A stretch of DNA of 64,000 nucleotides from Berghia stephanieae (lineage: Eukaryota > Mollusca > Gastropoda > Nudibranchia > Aeolidiidae): contig CM067443.1 of assembly GCA_034508935.3 (NCBI GenBank), forward strand, positions 57,570,898 to 57,634,897, read 5' to 3'. This document shows, in pieces, positions 25,391-35,118 of this stretch. Every line of letters starts with the position of its first letter. Position 1 is the first letter of the stretch. The position numbers and the translations under genes were made by a program. The notes beneath the pieces are model-generated. The model was not told the DNA's origin and searched no databases. It worked only from the letters and a program-made list of their open reading frames with translations.

Positions 25391-28300
25391 TAATAATATA
25401 ACAACGACTATGACAAAATTTCTTTTCGTTTCCTTGAGGGAAATACTATGCTACAGCTAAAATCAAATCCATCCATAAATTAAAAATCTATGCAGAATAT
25501 GATAACACAATAAAGGAAACTAGTGTATACAGTTCTAGAGTTGTGCATGCCTATGGTAAACAATACCACAAGTTCATCAAAATTTATCATTTGGAATATT
25601 TCCGAAATGTAAATTTGTGATTTTGAGTGGTCTCTCTTTATATTCTATTTCCTTTTCCTGTCATGCCTGTTTTTACAGGTTGAAAACATCATCAAAGTTA
25701 TAGTCATAGTGGATAATTATTCAAAGCAAAATGCCTGATAAGACAGGAGCAGAAAGAAGTAGATATAGGCTATGTAAAATCTGATTTTACATATTGAACA
25801 TGAAAGAGGAAGGGTGGTATAATGCTATGAAGTAGAAAGATAGAGGAAGAAAAACAATTCAGGAGAATCTTTAAGTCCTAATCACAGAGCTGTTTTGGGG
25901 CAAAAGATGCAGACAGAGAAAGATTGAAACACGGGATAAATGAGTGTGGAGACACTGAAACAAATTTAACACCAAAAGTAAAGGTTGTCGGCATTGATTC
26001 TCTTTATGCTTCAAGGTAAAGCAAAGGAAAATCAAGAAAGCGCATCATGGAATCTTAGCCAAGGAGCCCAAGGAAGTGTCATGTTCAGCTCACTGAATTT
26101 GTTGAAATGGAGGGTATTTCATAAGACAAAACATCAAAGATTGTAAGTGCAAAAGTGAAAAACTGTTACAGGAAGTAAACTATTTCTACATTGATAACGA
26201 GGTAGGTATCATGATTAACACCAGGAAAAGGTGATTTTGTTATTCCTTATGGAGATGGTGAGAAGTTTAAAATACAAAAGAATTTCATGCTTACAACTTT
26301 AAGGGAAGCACATGCACATGCCATCTTCAAGAAGACCAAAATTCTAAATTTTGTGAACTTAGACCAAACCAAGTGTTTGCGCCTGTAAATGCCACAAGAA
26401 TGTGAGGATAATGTTCAAGTTAAAGGCATTACATTTAAAAGGAGTGAAAGGGGAAACCCATTTGAAATATTTCATTGCACAGGTTAAATGTGATTAATAT
26501 AATGAGCTATGAATGACAGATAATTGAGTGGATTGTCCCGAACTGGGTGCTCTTGAACATGCATTTAACACTTTGTCAAAATAACTTGCTGTTATAAATT
26601 ACAGCCTCATAATGATGATATCGCTAATTCTGAAATGCTTATTTTATTGTCTGAGATTTATTTTGTTAAATGTAACAATAAAAATAGTTTAGTTAAAAGT
26701 CAATCTATTCTTCTTTTGTTATATCTGTTAGAAAAGCATTTACATTTCACTGCCTATTCGCTCTGTCCATACACGACCCTCATTTTTTTGTCCATTATTT
26801 TATTGATCTAAAAGCTATTCAACTAATCACTATCAAATTTTTATTATAAAACAAAGTCCATACACTGCTTGATTAGTGAACGGCTGGGTTTATGTTTATT
26901 ACTTACAGAACAAATAAGTGTTGGTTTGACACCACCCTCAACTACAGTTTTACATTGTGTCTGTCCGTTATGCACTCATTTATGATTCAACAACTTCATC
27001 AAATTTGAACCTATAAACTAATGTTTCACACTTGGGCTACCGCACTATAGGGGTATACATTCATAATTCATCTAGCATCAAACATAACTCTGCTATAATG
27101 CTTTGTATCCTCGATTTGTCCATCCGTGAATACAGGATTGCCCATCTCTAATAGACTACAAAACAAACAAATCAACAAAACAAAAATACAAACTTTGAAG
27201 ATTTAAGGGATCCATTTTTCTTTTTGTCTGTTGCAGCTTCCCGAGCAGGTACAATAGATGCAGAAAACTGCCGTAAAAGGCAACTTCCTTTTACACTGTG
27301 ACCAAAGTTTCCACTCAATCGCAAAACTGACAGAAATAAAACAATGAAAATGAGAATAAAAATTTCAATCAACAAAATTAACCAACAAAGAATGTACTGT
27401 CCCTTTTGTGAGCTTTGTGAACTTGGTAAAAATGTTTGATTATGCACTTATAAGGGCTACAATACTAATTTTGCAACTTAACTTACAAAGTAAAAAAAAA
27501 AAAGGCTTGTTCTTACTAGCAGAAACAACAATTAGAGACTAAAGAGATAAGTCATATTATTGTAAGAAAAGTGTAGTTGGATGCAACATTAATATATTAT
27601 ATCAGTGGGGTTTTTTTTTTTCTTTTCTTTCATTGAAGTGGGGATAAAATAGCAAGTGATTAAATGTCTCACAAGAAAAGATAAGTTTTAATTTTGTTTT
27701 GTTTTTTGGTTCAAAATACGACTCTCTCCCTCAGCTTCCCTCTCACTCTCTATCTATCTCTCCCCTCGCATTCCTTCCCATCATTTTCCTCTATTTGCCA
27801 AGGTGCCAACCGAGTCTCCAGTACACGAAGCAAGTTTCTCTGCCATTCCCCCCTTCCACCCAACCACTACCACTATTACTTCACTGGTTCAGACTCCCGA
27901 CGAACGGCTGTCATTATTCCCAGACGCCTGTCTGGGGATAACCAATTTTTGTTATCCCCAGACACCTGTCTGGGGATAAAAATAATTGTTATCCCCAGAC
28001 GCATGTAGCAAGTGGGCAGAAAGATTTTATGCAAAATTCCAAACTAGGCGTGAAAAATACCAAATATTCTGGAAAAAATACTAGTGGTTGTGTCCCAAAA
28101 CAGTTAATATATCAAAAGATATTTAACACAAGATGAAAGTAAATAGTGATCAAATGTCAAATCCAGCTCTTTTTAAAAAAATATTTTAAAGCAAATGGAT
28201 CAATAAAATTTCTTTTGTTACTTTGATCTGAAAACGTCAAACTGGCAATTCGACTTTTTATTTTCAACCAGGAAGAAAGTTGTTAATCATCAAATCTGTT

Positions 28301-28928
28301 CATAGTCCACCAACCATTTAAATTTTCACTACCTACCTACCTGTTAACTTTATTGATCATCTCTTGTTTCTATAATTTGCTCATTCTGGCCACAATTTTG
28401 GGGATGACCGGGAATTATTTTTTATTTCGCGGACGAATTCCTAGGCCATGGTGTTGTTCGCCCCAAAGCCCAAAACCGACACCTGTTATTTTCCTGACTT
28501 CTGCGCACAAGACAATACAATTTAGTATCACACGTCCACAAAACTAGATCCAACAACATATTTTGATTCGAATCAGAGATGAAAATAACTACCAAAACAA
28601 GGAAGCAAAAATGGTGGAAATATGTTTAGCTCATATATGAATTTAAGATATTCCGATAGCGATGTGGGTAGACAGCTCAGTGGGTTAGGCCACCTTTCAT
28701 TTTACTCCTATTCGAACCAGTCGCAACCCCCCCCCCCCCCCCCCCTCACACTTTTTTTTTTTCCTTTTTCTTTCTTTCTTCCCAATTGATTTTCGTTGTT
28801 TTCACTTTTGTTCCGAGTTCTGAGCAAGAGTTTTTTTTAATCAGTTGAATTTTTTATTTCTCCGATAATATTATTTCATTATTTAATTTGCTCTAGATCT
28901 ATTATTGTTTTTTTTTTTGTTTTGGTCA

Positions 28929-28988
<60 letters not shown>

Positions 28989-29940
28989 TGTAATAATTGT
29001 TATTATCATTACTATTACCATCATAATCATTATTATATTATTATCAATAATAATATTATTTTTATTATTAATAAAAAAAAAAAGAGGTGGGGGAGGATGG
29101 ATGGGACATTTATCCCTTTCAACGTTCTGTAAAAAGAAGACGGAATTTAAAAAAAAAAAAAAAAAAAGTGACGTTACCAGGATTCGACCCACAACGTCGC
29201 TTCTGGTCAAGCTTGCAGGGTAGACGACTAAACCATTCGGCCATGACACCCACTTCAAAGTCGACGCATATTGTGTATATGTAGTAACAACTGATTTTAA
29301 TCTTGGTTAATTTTATGTTTTTATAGATATTTTATTAACTTTCCTTATTTCTATGTGCATCTGGAAACATTCCATATTCTGGAATGTGAATTATTGTTTA
29401 AAAGAGCGGAGTTTCAAATATGCGTCTGGGGATAATGAAAATTCGTTATCCCCAGACAGGTGTCTGGGATAACGAATTTTTATTATCCCCAGACAGGTGT
29501 CTGGGGATAATCACAGCGCCCGACGAACTGTTATCTACTGTTATTATTATTAGATTCTAGTACTAGGGGTTTGGGAGGGGGACTTTTGTTTTACTGGGGA
29601 TGTAGGAGCTTTCGGAAGGCCTCCCCAACAGAGAATTAAAAACTTCGTGGCGACGATTGGGGCTCGAACCCGTGCGTCACAACTCACAACACTGGTACTG
29701 GTTGGTAAAAGTTTAAAGAAGTCGAAGTTATGTTTATGGAATTTGAATTCAATTCTCAACTTGATCTCACTACACCTACAATCTTAAACAAATGCATATG
29801 CATTAGGTAAGATTAATGAAATGGGAAGTTAACTATACCATAATTGAGACTTGGAAACATCTTTATCGATATTCGCAGTTATTTAGAAATAATATATTTT
29901 ATCAATGTCACATAGGTTACTTACGAGAAACTGTAGCCAT
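19326..29940 (-). CDS. NDUFS7: NDUFS7 (PSST), complex I iron-sulfur subunit, six coding exons
   Basis: Core subunit of mitochondrial NADH:ubiquinone oxidoreductase. It carries the terminal 4Fe-4S cluster N2 next to the ubiquinone site. Exons on the minus strand: 29940-29925, 27326-27194 (donor uncertain), 25281-25125, 23505-23326, 21362-21227, 19423-19326. All intron phases agree, and the total is 720 nt (239 aa), or 645 nt (214 aa) with the shorter exon 2; the human protein is about 213 aa. The N2 ligands are all present: CC in [12 protein letters not shown] in GSCANGG and C in PGCPPTAEA. The start is ATG at 29940 in a strong context (A at -3, G at +4). The N-terminus ([19 protein letters not shown]) looks like a mitochondrial presequence. 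There is no disruption in the conserved core. The introns are full of transposons. Confidence 0.95.
19516..19584. repeat. (TAG)n microsatellite in NDUFS7 intron 5
   Basis: About 23 TAG triplets. The rest of this intron up to 21226 is AT-rich and shows no repeat family I recognise. Confidence 0.95.
21227..21362 (-). CDS. NDUFS7: NDUFS7 exon 5
   Basis: It encodes [20 protein letters not shown] and then [15 protein letters not shown] to VDIYVP plus one base. The third N2 cysteine sits in GSCANG. Acceptor TTTTCTCAG, donor CCTG/GTAAGT. Confidence 0.97.
21525..22649 (+). mobile_element. pogo/Tigger-like MITE in NDUFS7 intron 4
   Basis: Terminal inverted repeats CAGTCCACTCCGGACAATCG (left) and CAGTTCACTCCGGATAATCG (right, inverted) are extended by CAACA, with only 2 mismatches in 25 bp. 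They are flanked by TA on both sides. TA duplication with a CAGT start is the pattern of pogo/Tigger and other Tc1/mariner elements. There is no transposase frame. The element is 1125 bp, of which 395 bp is a second element inserted into it. Confidence 0.85.
21993..22387 (+). mobile_element. hAT-like MITE nested in the pogo-like MITE
   Basis: The ends are CAGTGGTGCCAACCT and AGGTTGGCAGCACTG (inverted, 1 mismatch in 15). ACATCA lies directly on both sides (21987-21992 and 22388-22393). The CAGTG..GCCAACC end style recalls hAT elements, which usually make 8-bp duplications; here 6 bp are certain. Non-coding and 395 bp long. Confidence 0.75.
23326..23505 (-). CDS. NDUFS7: NDUFS7 exon 4 (N2 cluster CC motif)
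   Basis: Sixty codons from [20 protein letters not shown] to [10 protein letters not shown]. The adjacent cysteines are N2 ligands. It has an acceptor TTATTTCAG and donor CGG/GTAAGA, phase 0 at both ends. Near-identity to animal NDUFS7 makes this the surest exon. Confidence 0.98.
23640..24165 (-). repeat. Family B dispersed repeat, full copy, in NDUFS7 intron 3
   Basis: The minus strand runs from CCTCCACAGTGGGCAGGGAG through ATATCTGTTTTCCAACATGC and GTGTATTCCTCTTTGGTGG to TGTTGCAAGCGCCGTAAAAC, then CCTTATAAACAAAAAA. Word order and length match the copies at 43.3, 55.5, 57.0, 57.9 and 62.9 kb. Confidence 0.9.
24359..24662. repeat. 300-bp (GA)n array with GATA and GGGA variants
   Basis: GA dinucleotides with interspersed GATAGATA, GAAAGA and GGAGGGA blocks. 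This is the longest purine-only tract in the window and lies in NDUFS7 intron 3. Confidence 0.95.
24770..24899 (+). repeat. Dispersed repeat with A17-G18 core (partner 45785-45945)
   Basis: It shares CCCCT.CCTCCCCT, an A-rich run, AGAGAGA.GGAA, GTGC.TTT.A..TTATATTTAAAAT and GGA.AGAGATAAA.TAAAT with the 45.8 kb locus, in the same order. Confidence 0.65.
24900..25082. mobile_element. Palindromic MITE next to NDUFS7 exon 3
   Basis: The arm CAAAACTAGGTTGACCCTAC extends with TGGGTAAAAGAAATAGGTAAAT. It is inverted at the right end (CAAAACTATGTTGACCTAAC, then TGGGTAAAAGAGAAAGGTAAAT). The arms are about 42 bp with a few mismatches, around a roughly 100-bp spacer. No clear target duplication was seen. 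Confidence 0.7.
25125..25281 (-). CDS. NDUFS7: NDUFS7 exon 3
   Basis: It encodes [17 protein letters not shown] through [21 protein letters not shown] to LLNWGRK. The [10 protein letters not shown] block directly precedes the folded domain in all NDUFS7 proteins. The acceptor is TTGTCACCAG; the donor AAG/GTTGGA is of phase 0. A palindromic MITE ends 42 bp downstream of the donor. Confidence 0.95.
25338..25388. repeat. (TAA)n microsatellite
   Basis: About 16 AAT/TAA triplets just upstream of NDUFS7 exon 3 (minus-strand sense). Confidence 0.9.
25726..26420 (+). pseudogene. Degraded coding remnant of unknown family
   Basis: It starts with ATGCCTGATAAGACAGGAGC ([11 protein letters not shown]) and continues with scattered basic blocks resembling KDRGRK, then [13 protein letters not shown] and [19 protein letters not shown] in different frames. 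The base composition (A/G-rich sense strand) differs from the flanking intron and looks like decayed coding DNA. The [11 protein letters not shown]-type opening recalls a basic protein family that I know only as repetitive in invertebrate genomes. I cannot say whether it is a processed pseudogene or a transposon ORF. Confidence 0.35.
26421..27193. other. NDUFS7 intron 2, no feature recognised
   Basis: AT-rich unique-looking DNA between the degraded remnant and exon 2. Confidence 0.4.
27194..27326 (-). CDS. NDUFS7: NDUFS7 exon 2 (mitochondrial presequence)
   Basis: The acceptor TTTATTTCTGTCAG is strong. The frame reads [20 protein letters not shown] and then FSAS, rich in Arg/Ser/Leu with a typical R-x-F-S cleavage-like motif. 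Only donors of phase 2 fit exon 3. There are two: GTTTGT after 27194 (133-nt exon) and GTTTTC after 27269 (58-nt exon). Neither is strong, so the 3' end is uncertain. Confidence 0.7.
28650..28725 (+). repeat. tRNA-like SINE head or tRNA relic
   Basis: GACAGCTCAGTGGGTTAGGC resembles an A box (TAGCTCAGTGGGTTAGG), followed about 30 bp later by ATTCGAACC, a partial B box. A C20 run follows. It is too short and irregular to be a tRNA gene. Confidence 0.45.
28928..28988. repeat. (TAA)n microsatellite
   Basis: About 20 AAT triplets, decaying into TTATTA-rich DNA to about 29070. Confidence 0.95.
29163..29252 (-). repeat. tRNA-Ser/Leu-like relic
   Basis: The minus strand reads GGTGTCATGGCCGAATGGTT, then a variable region, then GTGGGTCGAATCCTGGTAAC. 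These resemble class II tRNA A and B boxes at plausible spacing, but no complete cloverleaf is evident. An A24 run lies beyond. It is probably the head of a SINE. Confidence 0.5.
29560..29705. repeat. Half foldback repeat plus tRNA-like B box
   Basis: 29568-29634 (AGGGGTTTGGGAGGGGGACT to TGTAGGAGCTTTCGGAAGGC, then CTCCCC) matches the right arm of the foldback at 34933-35118. It is followed on the minus strand by CGGGTTCGAGCCCCAATCG, a B-box-like word. Confidence 0.6.
29706..29924 (-). other. 5' part of NDUFS7 intron 1
   Basis: No element was recognised between the exon 1 donor and the half foldback. Confidence 0.4.
29925..29940 (-). CDS. NDUFS7: NDUFS7 exon 1 (start codon)
   Basis: It encodes MATVS plus one base and ends in a perfect GTAAGT donor. 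Phase 1 matches the next acceptor, giving CTT (Leu). The assignment rests on this phase match, the presequence-like exon 2 and the good start context. An upstream overlapping frame beginning at 30083 is probably an upstream ORF or chance. Confidence 0.75.
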
Positions 29941-30217
29941 GATTGTTGTGTAAATTTTCTGACGTTTGAACCGGATACAATAGTTAGCAAGAAGAAACTA
30001 CCGATTTTTATTTGATGAAAAGACTTCAAATATCTAAATAGCGGATTTCTGTAATTAAACAAAATCTGACTAACGGTTGGCATAGAAGTAGAGCGACACT
30101 TTGCGTAACACTAGATATGGCTCCAGCATTTTGTTAATCGCATAGAGTCCCTAAAACTATAAAAAGGAAAACATCTGTTTACCTTATTATATTTGCTAAT
30201 ATGAAATAATACAAGAC

Positions 30218-30422
30218 ATGTCGCTTTTAGCCGATACACTGTATTACATTTTTTTTTTCGACAGAGGCAACGCTTTTATTTTAACAGTGATGTACTCATT
30301 TTACTCCCCGAGTACAGTGAGAAACTGTGAGTCAAAGGTATTTTCCAAGGACTCAACCATGTGCTGCTCAGCAGAGCGGGGCTTGATCCCGGAGTCTATC
30401 GGGCCGAACGTGATTGTCATAC
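30218..30422 (-). mobile_element. tRNA-derived SINE, 3'-truncated copy
   Basis: The minus strand holds the degraded tRNA-like head, GGTTGAGTCCTTGGAAAATA, CTCACAGTTTCTCACTGTAC and GTAAAATGAGTACATCACTG. The GCGCTATATAAA tail is missing. Confidence 0.65.
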
Positions 30423-30685
30423 AAATCCATTTTATACAAAACATACTATATTTTGGTGTAAAAGTGCCTATGACCTCTATTTTTTTTTTTTACAATTCAC
30501 GAAGAAGAGAAACAAAAATTCATCGTCACGGCTTTCTCCACTTCAATAGTGTCTGAACATTCATTATGTACCAAGACAGGGAGCTCTTACATGTGAAAAA
30601 TGTGGAGGAAAGAAATGTTGAGCGGAGTGCAAGGAAGATAAGAAAGCTGACATCAACATAAGACATCATTATCAAGCATCCTTTC

Positions 30686-30686
<1 letters not shown>

Positions 30687-30721
<35 letters not shown>
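30687..30721. repeat. C35 homopolymer
   Basis: The longest poly-C run in the window, upstream of NDUFS7. Confidence 0.95.
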
Positions 30722-30849
30722 ATGCCCCAATGTTAAATTTTTATGTCCATGAATGTGAATATTAATTCTCGAATTTCAGAGACACCCTCAAATAATTTTC
30801 TTCTTATATCCTCAGAATCGCCAATATTACTTACAGGGCCATGTATGTA

Positions 30850-30945
30850 TTTCTATGTATTTATTTATTTAAAAAAAAAAAAAAATTAAAAAAAATAAAT
30901 AAAAAAATAAAAAATTTAAAAAAAAAAAAAAAAAAACCTTAATGC
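30850..30945. repeat. A/T-only low-complexity tract
   Basis: TTTAT units pass into A-runs broken by single T. 30946-31372 holds no recognised feature. Confidence 0.8.
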
Positions 30946-31371
30946 GGCCACATTTTGATTGTGACGGTCACAAGCCCGTTAAACGCAGAGTGAGGTACAA
31001 ATTGTATCATGAAATGGAATCATCTGGATTATTCTTCCAATGGATTAAGATTATGGTGTGTTTCTTATTTGGATAAATATTTCTGAGGATTAATTTGTGG
31101 TTGTGATATTCATGGCATGTAAGTAGACACCCTTAGATTTGGATATTTTTCACTTTCTTTTTCTTACTAGACTACTTGTCAAGTTGTATTCCAACAATGT
31201 GAATAATAGCATTTCTATCCCTCACTACTATTACTCTTAAGTTAATAGACTTAGATTAAAAGTACATGTCAGTGCTAATGGAGAATATGAACTAACAACT
31301 AATAACAATGAAATATGAAATAGATATAGTCTTCTTAGAAATAAGTAGTAATCATGTCATGATAATCATCC

Positions 31372-31372
<1 letters not shown>

Positions 31373-31466
<94 letters not shown>

Positions 31467-31491
31467 ATAATAATAATAATAATAATAATAG
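31373..31491. repeat. (TTA)n then (TAA)n microsatellite
   Basis: About 31 TTA triplets switch to about 9 TAA triplets, so the tract can fold on itself at the switch point. Confidence 0.95.
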
Positions 31492-32261
31492 TAGATCTTT
31501 ATTGTCCATAAATATGGCAATGTGTCATAGAACTAGAAATATTCAGATTTTATGGGGTTTCTTCTTGATATTTCGTACTGTTTACAAAATAATAACTATC
31601 AATTTGAATTGCCCTTAATTAACCCATCTGTGATTTAAGCAATTATAATCAAGGTTAGCTATCATCAGAGTAATATGTATTTAAACTAGAATCATGAAAA
31701 ATATAATTTCTCAATAAAAATAGTTGTAGAGAGGCACTTTTAAAAAGCGTTTTAAACGTTTCGTAATTCGTACAGATTCATTGAGGCCCAGTTTTTAGGC
31801 CTCCAATAGAATCGATTCTCTTCCGGGCTATGTGACCTACTGTCTGTTCACCTAGACCAAGAGCAACATAAAACTCAAAATTCAAAATCGAAACTACAAA
31901 ATTTAACGACAACGAAAGTTTATTCATGAAAGCATCAACATTTTACGTGTAATGAATTAATTAAGGTGCTTTGACTTTGATTCTAAAATGCTTTTATGGC
32001 CTCTTATCAGTTTACACGAAATATTCGTTTAAAACTCCGGCATGACCAACATACAAAGTGATGTTGTTACCGCAGGGCGACTTGAGGCCCTTAGTTCTGA
32101 GGTAATTAGTTGTGACATCTGTAGGTAGGATGTTTTTGATTTTAGTTAATAATAATTTAAAAAATCGAAATATAAAACCAGAAAATAGAAGTTGCATTGA
32201 TTGAAGGTAAAATAATGTTTTAGTTTTAGAAAAACCTTATTAAATGTGATGACCAGTCAGG
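31492..32261. other. No feature recognised
   Basis: AT-rich intergenic DNA without a repeat match or coding signal. Confidence 0.4.
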
Positions 32262-32340
32262 TGGCTAAGTAGCGCAGTGGACAAGCTGTGTCAGACTCTA
32301 ACATTGAAAGTACCGGGTTCGATTCTCATTGACTCATTGT
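32262..32340 (+). repeat. tRNA-like SINE head
   Basis: GGCTAAGTAGCGCAGTGGAC resembles an A box and CCGGGTTCGATTC a good B box, 35-40 bp apart. The following DNA is T-rich rather than a known body. A whole tRNA fold is not apparent. Confidence 0.5.
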
Positions 32341-32939
32341 AGACATTTAAAAAAAAAATTACTTTGTTTTTGTTTGCTTTTTTTTTCTTGCTTTTTTCTT
32401 TAATTTTTTTCCAGAAACTTTTAATCATGTTTTTAAAAAACTTCGATTTTAATTTTCTAAAATTATTTATTTATTTATTTGAGATCAGTATTTGAATTTG
32501 TGTGCCATGTTTCTTTTTACTTTTGATTGTTTAAATTATTATTACTTATTCTTTAATTTATTATCATTGTATAAACGTACATCGGTAATCACTAAGCAGC
32601 ATGCTAAACTATAATCTAAAACTATGAAAACCTCACGGACGTTTGCAGCAACATTTTCATTAATTTACCATCACCGCCAACGGAGGTACATAAAAACGGT
32701 GCGTTTTTGTACACTTCCAACGGAGGTGCATAAAAACGCCACCATTTTATTTTACCCACCATCAACCCCACTTTTTAGGACAATAACCTCATATTTTTTT
32801 CCATTTTCATTTAACCTTAATTTTTTCCATACATGAAAATGATTGATATGAAAATAAAGCTTATTTTCTGACCTACTTTAAAATGATACCCAACACTTGC
32901 CATTTATTTTTTAATTGAAACAAAATTACTGTAAATTAT

Positions 32940-34570
32940 AGGCAGTTTAGTGAGCAGCAGCAGTGGCAGTCAAATTTTGACCCACCTCGCCCACAGGAAA
33001 GTTGTGACTGGAAATTGCCGTTCGCGTTTTGGGGGGTTCAATTAAATATGCATAACTTTGTTATAAGGAGGAATATCGCAGATATTTTGGTATCATTATT
33101 TTCGTCTTTCAATTTCCTTTTAAATGGTGCCAATTAAGGAAAAATCCCTTAATAATTCCAGAAGTTATATGAAGTTAAAATCTGGCAATTTTCAAATGCA
33201 TTTATTTTTTTATTTACCGCGTGTGTTTTTAAAATTTAAACGCTTGTTTTTAGAATAACATCTAAACTTTATTCATGCCAAATTTCAGGGTTCTATATCG
33301 ATGCGCAGACACCTTTTAACTCTGCGCCGAAATGCCATGTTTACATTATCTTATCATGGCAGCCGGACGATATCGATATTCATATCGATATTTTAAATTT
33401 AGTTATTTATTATTTTCAATTTAGTCCATAATTTTTTCAGTACTATTATTTACTATGTTTTTTATTTTGAATACATACTATCCAACTTTATTTATGGGCA
33501 TTTTATAGTTTTTGTTTCAAAAGTTTGTATATTTCTTCTCTTAGTGAAATCCGATATTAATAACATCGATATTTTAAAAATACCAATTGCTTTAATTCAA
33601 TTTTATTTTACTTTGCCATCAAGTCATCAAGTTTCTTTCCCATATGTTTAGATATGTTTATCATTTGTATCCATATTATAAAGGCCTTAGCCTTAATAAT
33701 TATTATGGTAAGAAGTTCTATTAGTTATACATTTTGACACCCCCATACATTGAGAGAGAAGGGGGGGGGGGGGGGGGGGGATAAAATTGTATTAATTGTC
33801 AGTTCAAATGATGTAATAGCAATAAACCCAAAGTGGTTTAGCAGAATTTTTTACAGTATTAAAAGCCAGAACTTTCCTTCTAATTAAAATAGGGAATCCG
33901 TTTCAATTGGTTTGAACTTTTTCAATCTACCATTTTATTTATATGCAGTTAAATTGCCAGAGGTAAAAATAAACTCATTATGTCATTACGCAACATGTTT
34001 ATATCTTTTCATTTAAATACTCTCAAACCCTTTTTTATTCTCTTATGTATTAAATCAAAGAGGGGAATTATTTGCAATTGTTTCAGTGAGATATTGGGGA
34101 TAAATCAAATCCAAAAGTGATGTAGCAAATTGTTTCTTACGTCTAGCCGAGTTTTTGATTATGTAACATTTGCATCATATTATGTAATAATGTGTTAATT
34201 TGAAATGTTTATCTTCCTCTTCATTAATGTAAATGCATTGTCCTCGATAAGACGAACATTTTGGTATACAATATATATGATAAGAACTCCATATTCACTG
34301 TTTTAACCATTTTTTATTAACATCACGCGATTTCGGTCACAACTTTGCAATGGTAATTTTGGGGTAAAAATCGGTCTGAAATTTCAGACTTTGAACTGCC
34401 GTAACTACATTTCTAATCAAGATAGAAACAAAATTCAAACTGTTTTGTAATCTGTGTTGCCAGCTCTTTCATATGACATTGGTTTCAAGTGTGTGAAGTA
34501 CATTTAGAATTTCTATTAAACTCCCTACACTGTAAACAATAAATGGGCCAGGTTGACTGCAAAACTCAAA
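32940..34570. repeat. Unclassified block with possible short inverted ends
   Basis: The left side has GCAGTCAAATTTTGACCC (32967) and the right side GGGCCAGGTTGACTGC (about 34545), inverted through GCAGTCAA. The interior is very AT-rich, with a G20 run at 33761-33780 and repeated GATATCGATATT words at 33370-33395 and near 33570. It may be an old DNA transposon or plain intergenic DNA. Confidence 0.3.
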
Positions 34571-34932
34571 CTCCCCCAATCGCCGCGAGATGCTGGTTTT
34601 GAGGCAGCAGTGAGATCACAGATTCTCTTTGTAAAATTGACAAAAAATTTCAACAGAAAAATATAAATTACTCTGAGACACAAATAATGTATCAAATTTT
34701 ATGTTTTCTCAAGTCCCATCCCCTGACTGGGTCAAATTAAGATATTTTGAGTTTGAAAATTTTATCAAAGTGCCTAGGACTAGGAGTAACTTAGATCTTC
34801 TAGGCCGGGGGAACCAACATACCAACATTCTCATTTTAGCTTCTTTAAGGTAAAGTGGGCACTTGCAAGAATTTTTCAAAATGGTGATAGGGGTATTAAT
34901 TTAGCGTAGAAAGATAAAGGGGAGTGAAACAT

Positions 34933-35118
34933 CGGGAGGCCTTCCGAAAACTCCTACATCCCCAATATTCTTTGTTTTTTTATGATAGTAGGGGGTTTGG
35001 GAGGGGGGAAACTTTTTTTTTTAAAGTTCCCCCCCCCCCCCCCCTCCCAAACCCCTTACTAGATCATTATAAAAAACAAAGAATACTGGGGATGTAGGAG
35101 CTTTCGAAAGGCCTCCCG
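34933..35118. mobile_element. Foldback MITE (186-bp hairpin)
   Basis: The two arms CGGGAGGCCTTCCGAAAACT (left) and CGGGAGGCCTTTCGAAAGCT (right, inverted) continue inward through CCTACATCCCCA.TATTCTTT and AGGGGGTTTGGGAGGGGGGA. The loop is a T/A/C tract. GAAACAT or AAACAT directly flanks both ends, giving a 6-7 bp target duplication. A related arm lies at 29568-29634. Confidence 0.8.

Larger units (their letters stand above)
27906..29518. mobile_element. 1.6-kb MULE-like DNA transposon in NDUFS7 intron 1
   Basis: The 10-bp word CCCGACGAAC lies immediately outside both ends (27896-27905 and 29519-29528). The terminal repeats begin GGCTGTCATTATTCCCAGAC (left) and, inverted, CGCTGTGATTATCCCCAGAC (right). 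Each repeat of about 95-110 bp is built from nested palindromes of TTATCCCCAGACACCTGTCT plus GGGGATAA. A target duplication of 9-11 bp and long inverted ends are typical of Mutator-like elements; that is family knowledge, not proof. The interior has no transposase. It holds a C20 run, (TAA)n at 28928-28988 and two tRNA-like segments. Confidence 0.75.

Noticed and set aside
29883-30083. Frame MPTVSQILFNYRNPLFRYLK as the NDUFS7 N-terminus
   Set aside because: It is in a different frame from the ATG that joins in phase to exon 2. It could only be an upstream ORF.
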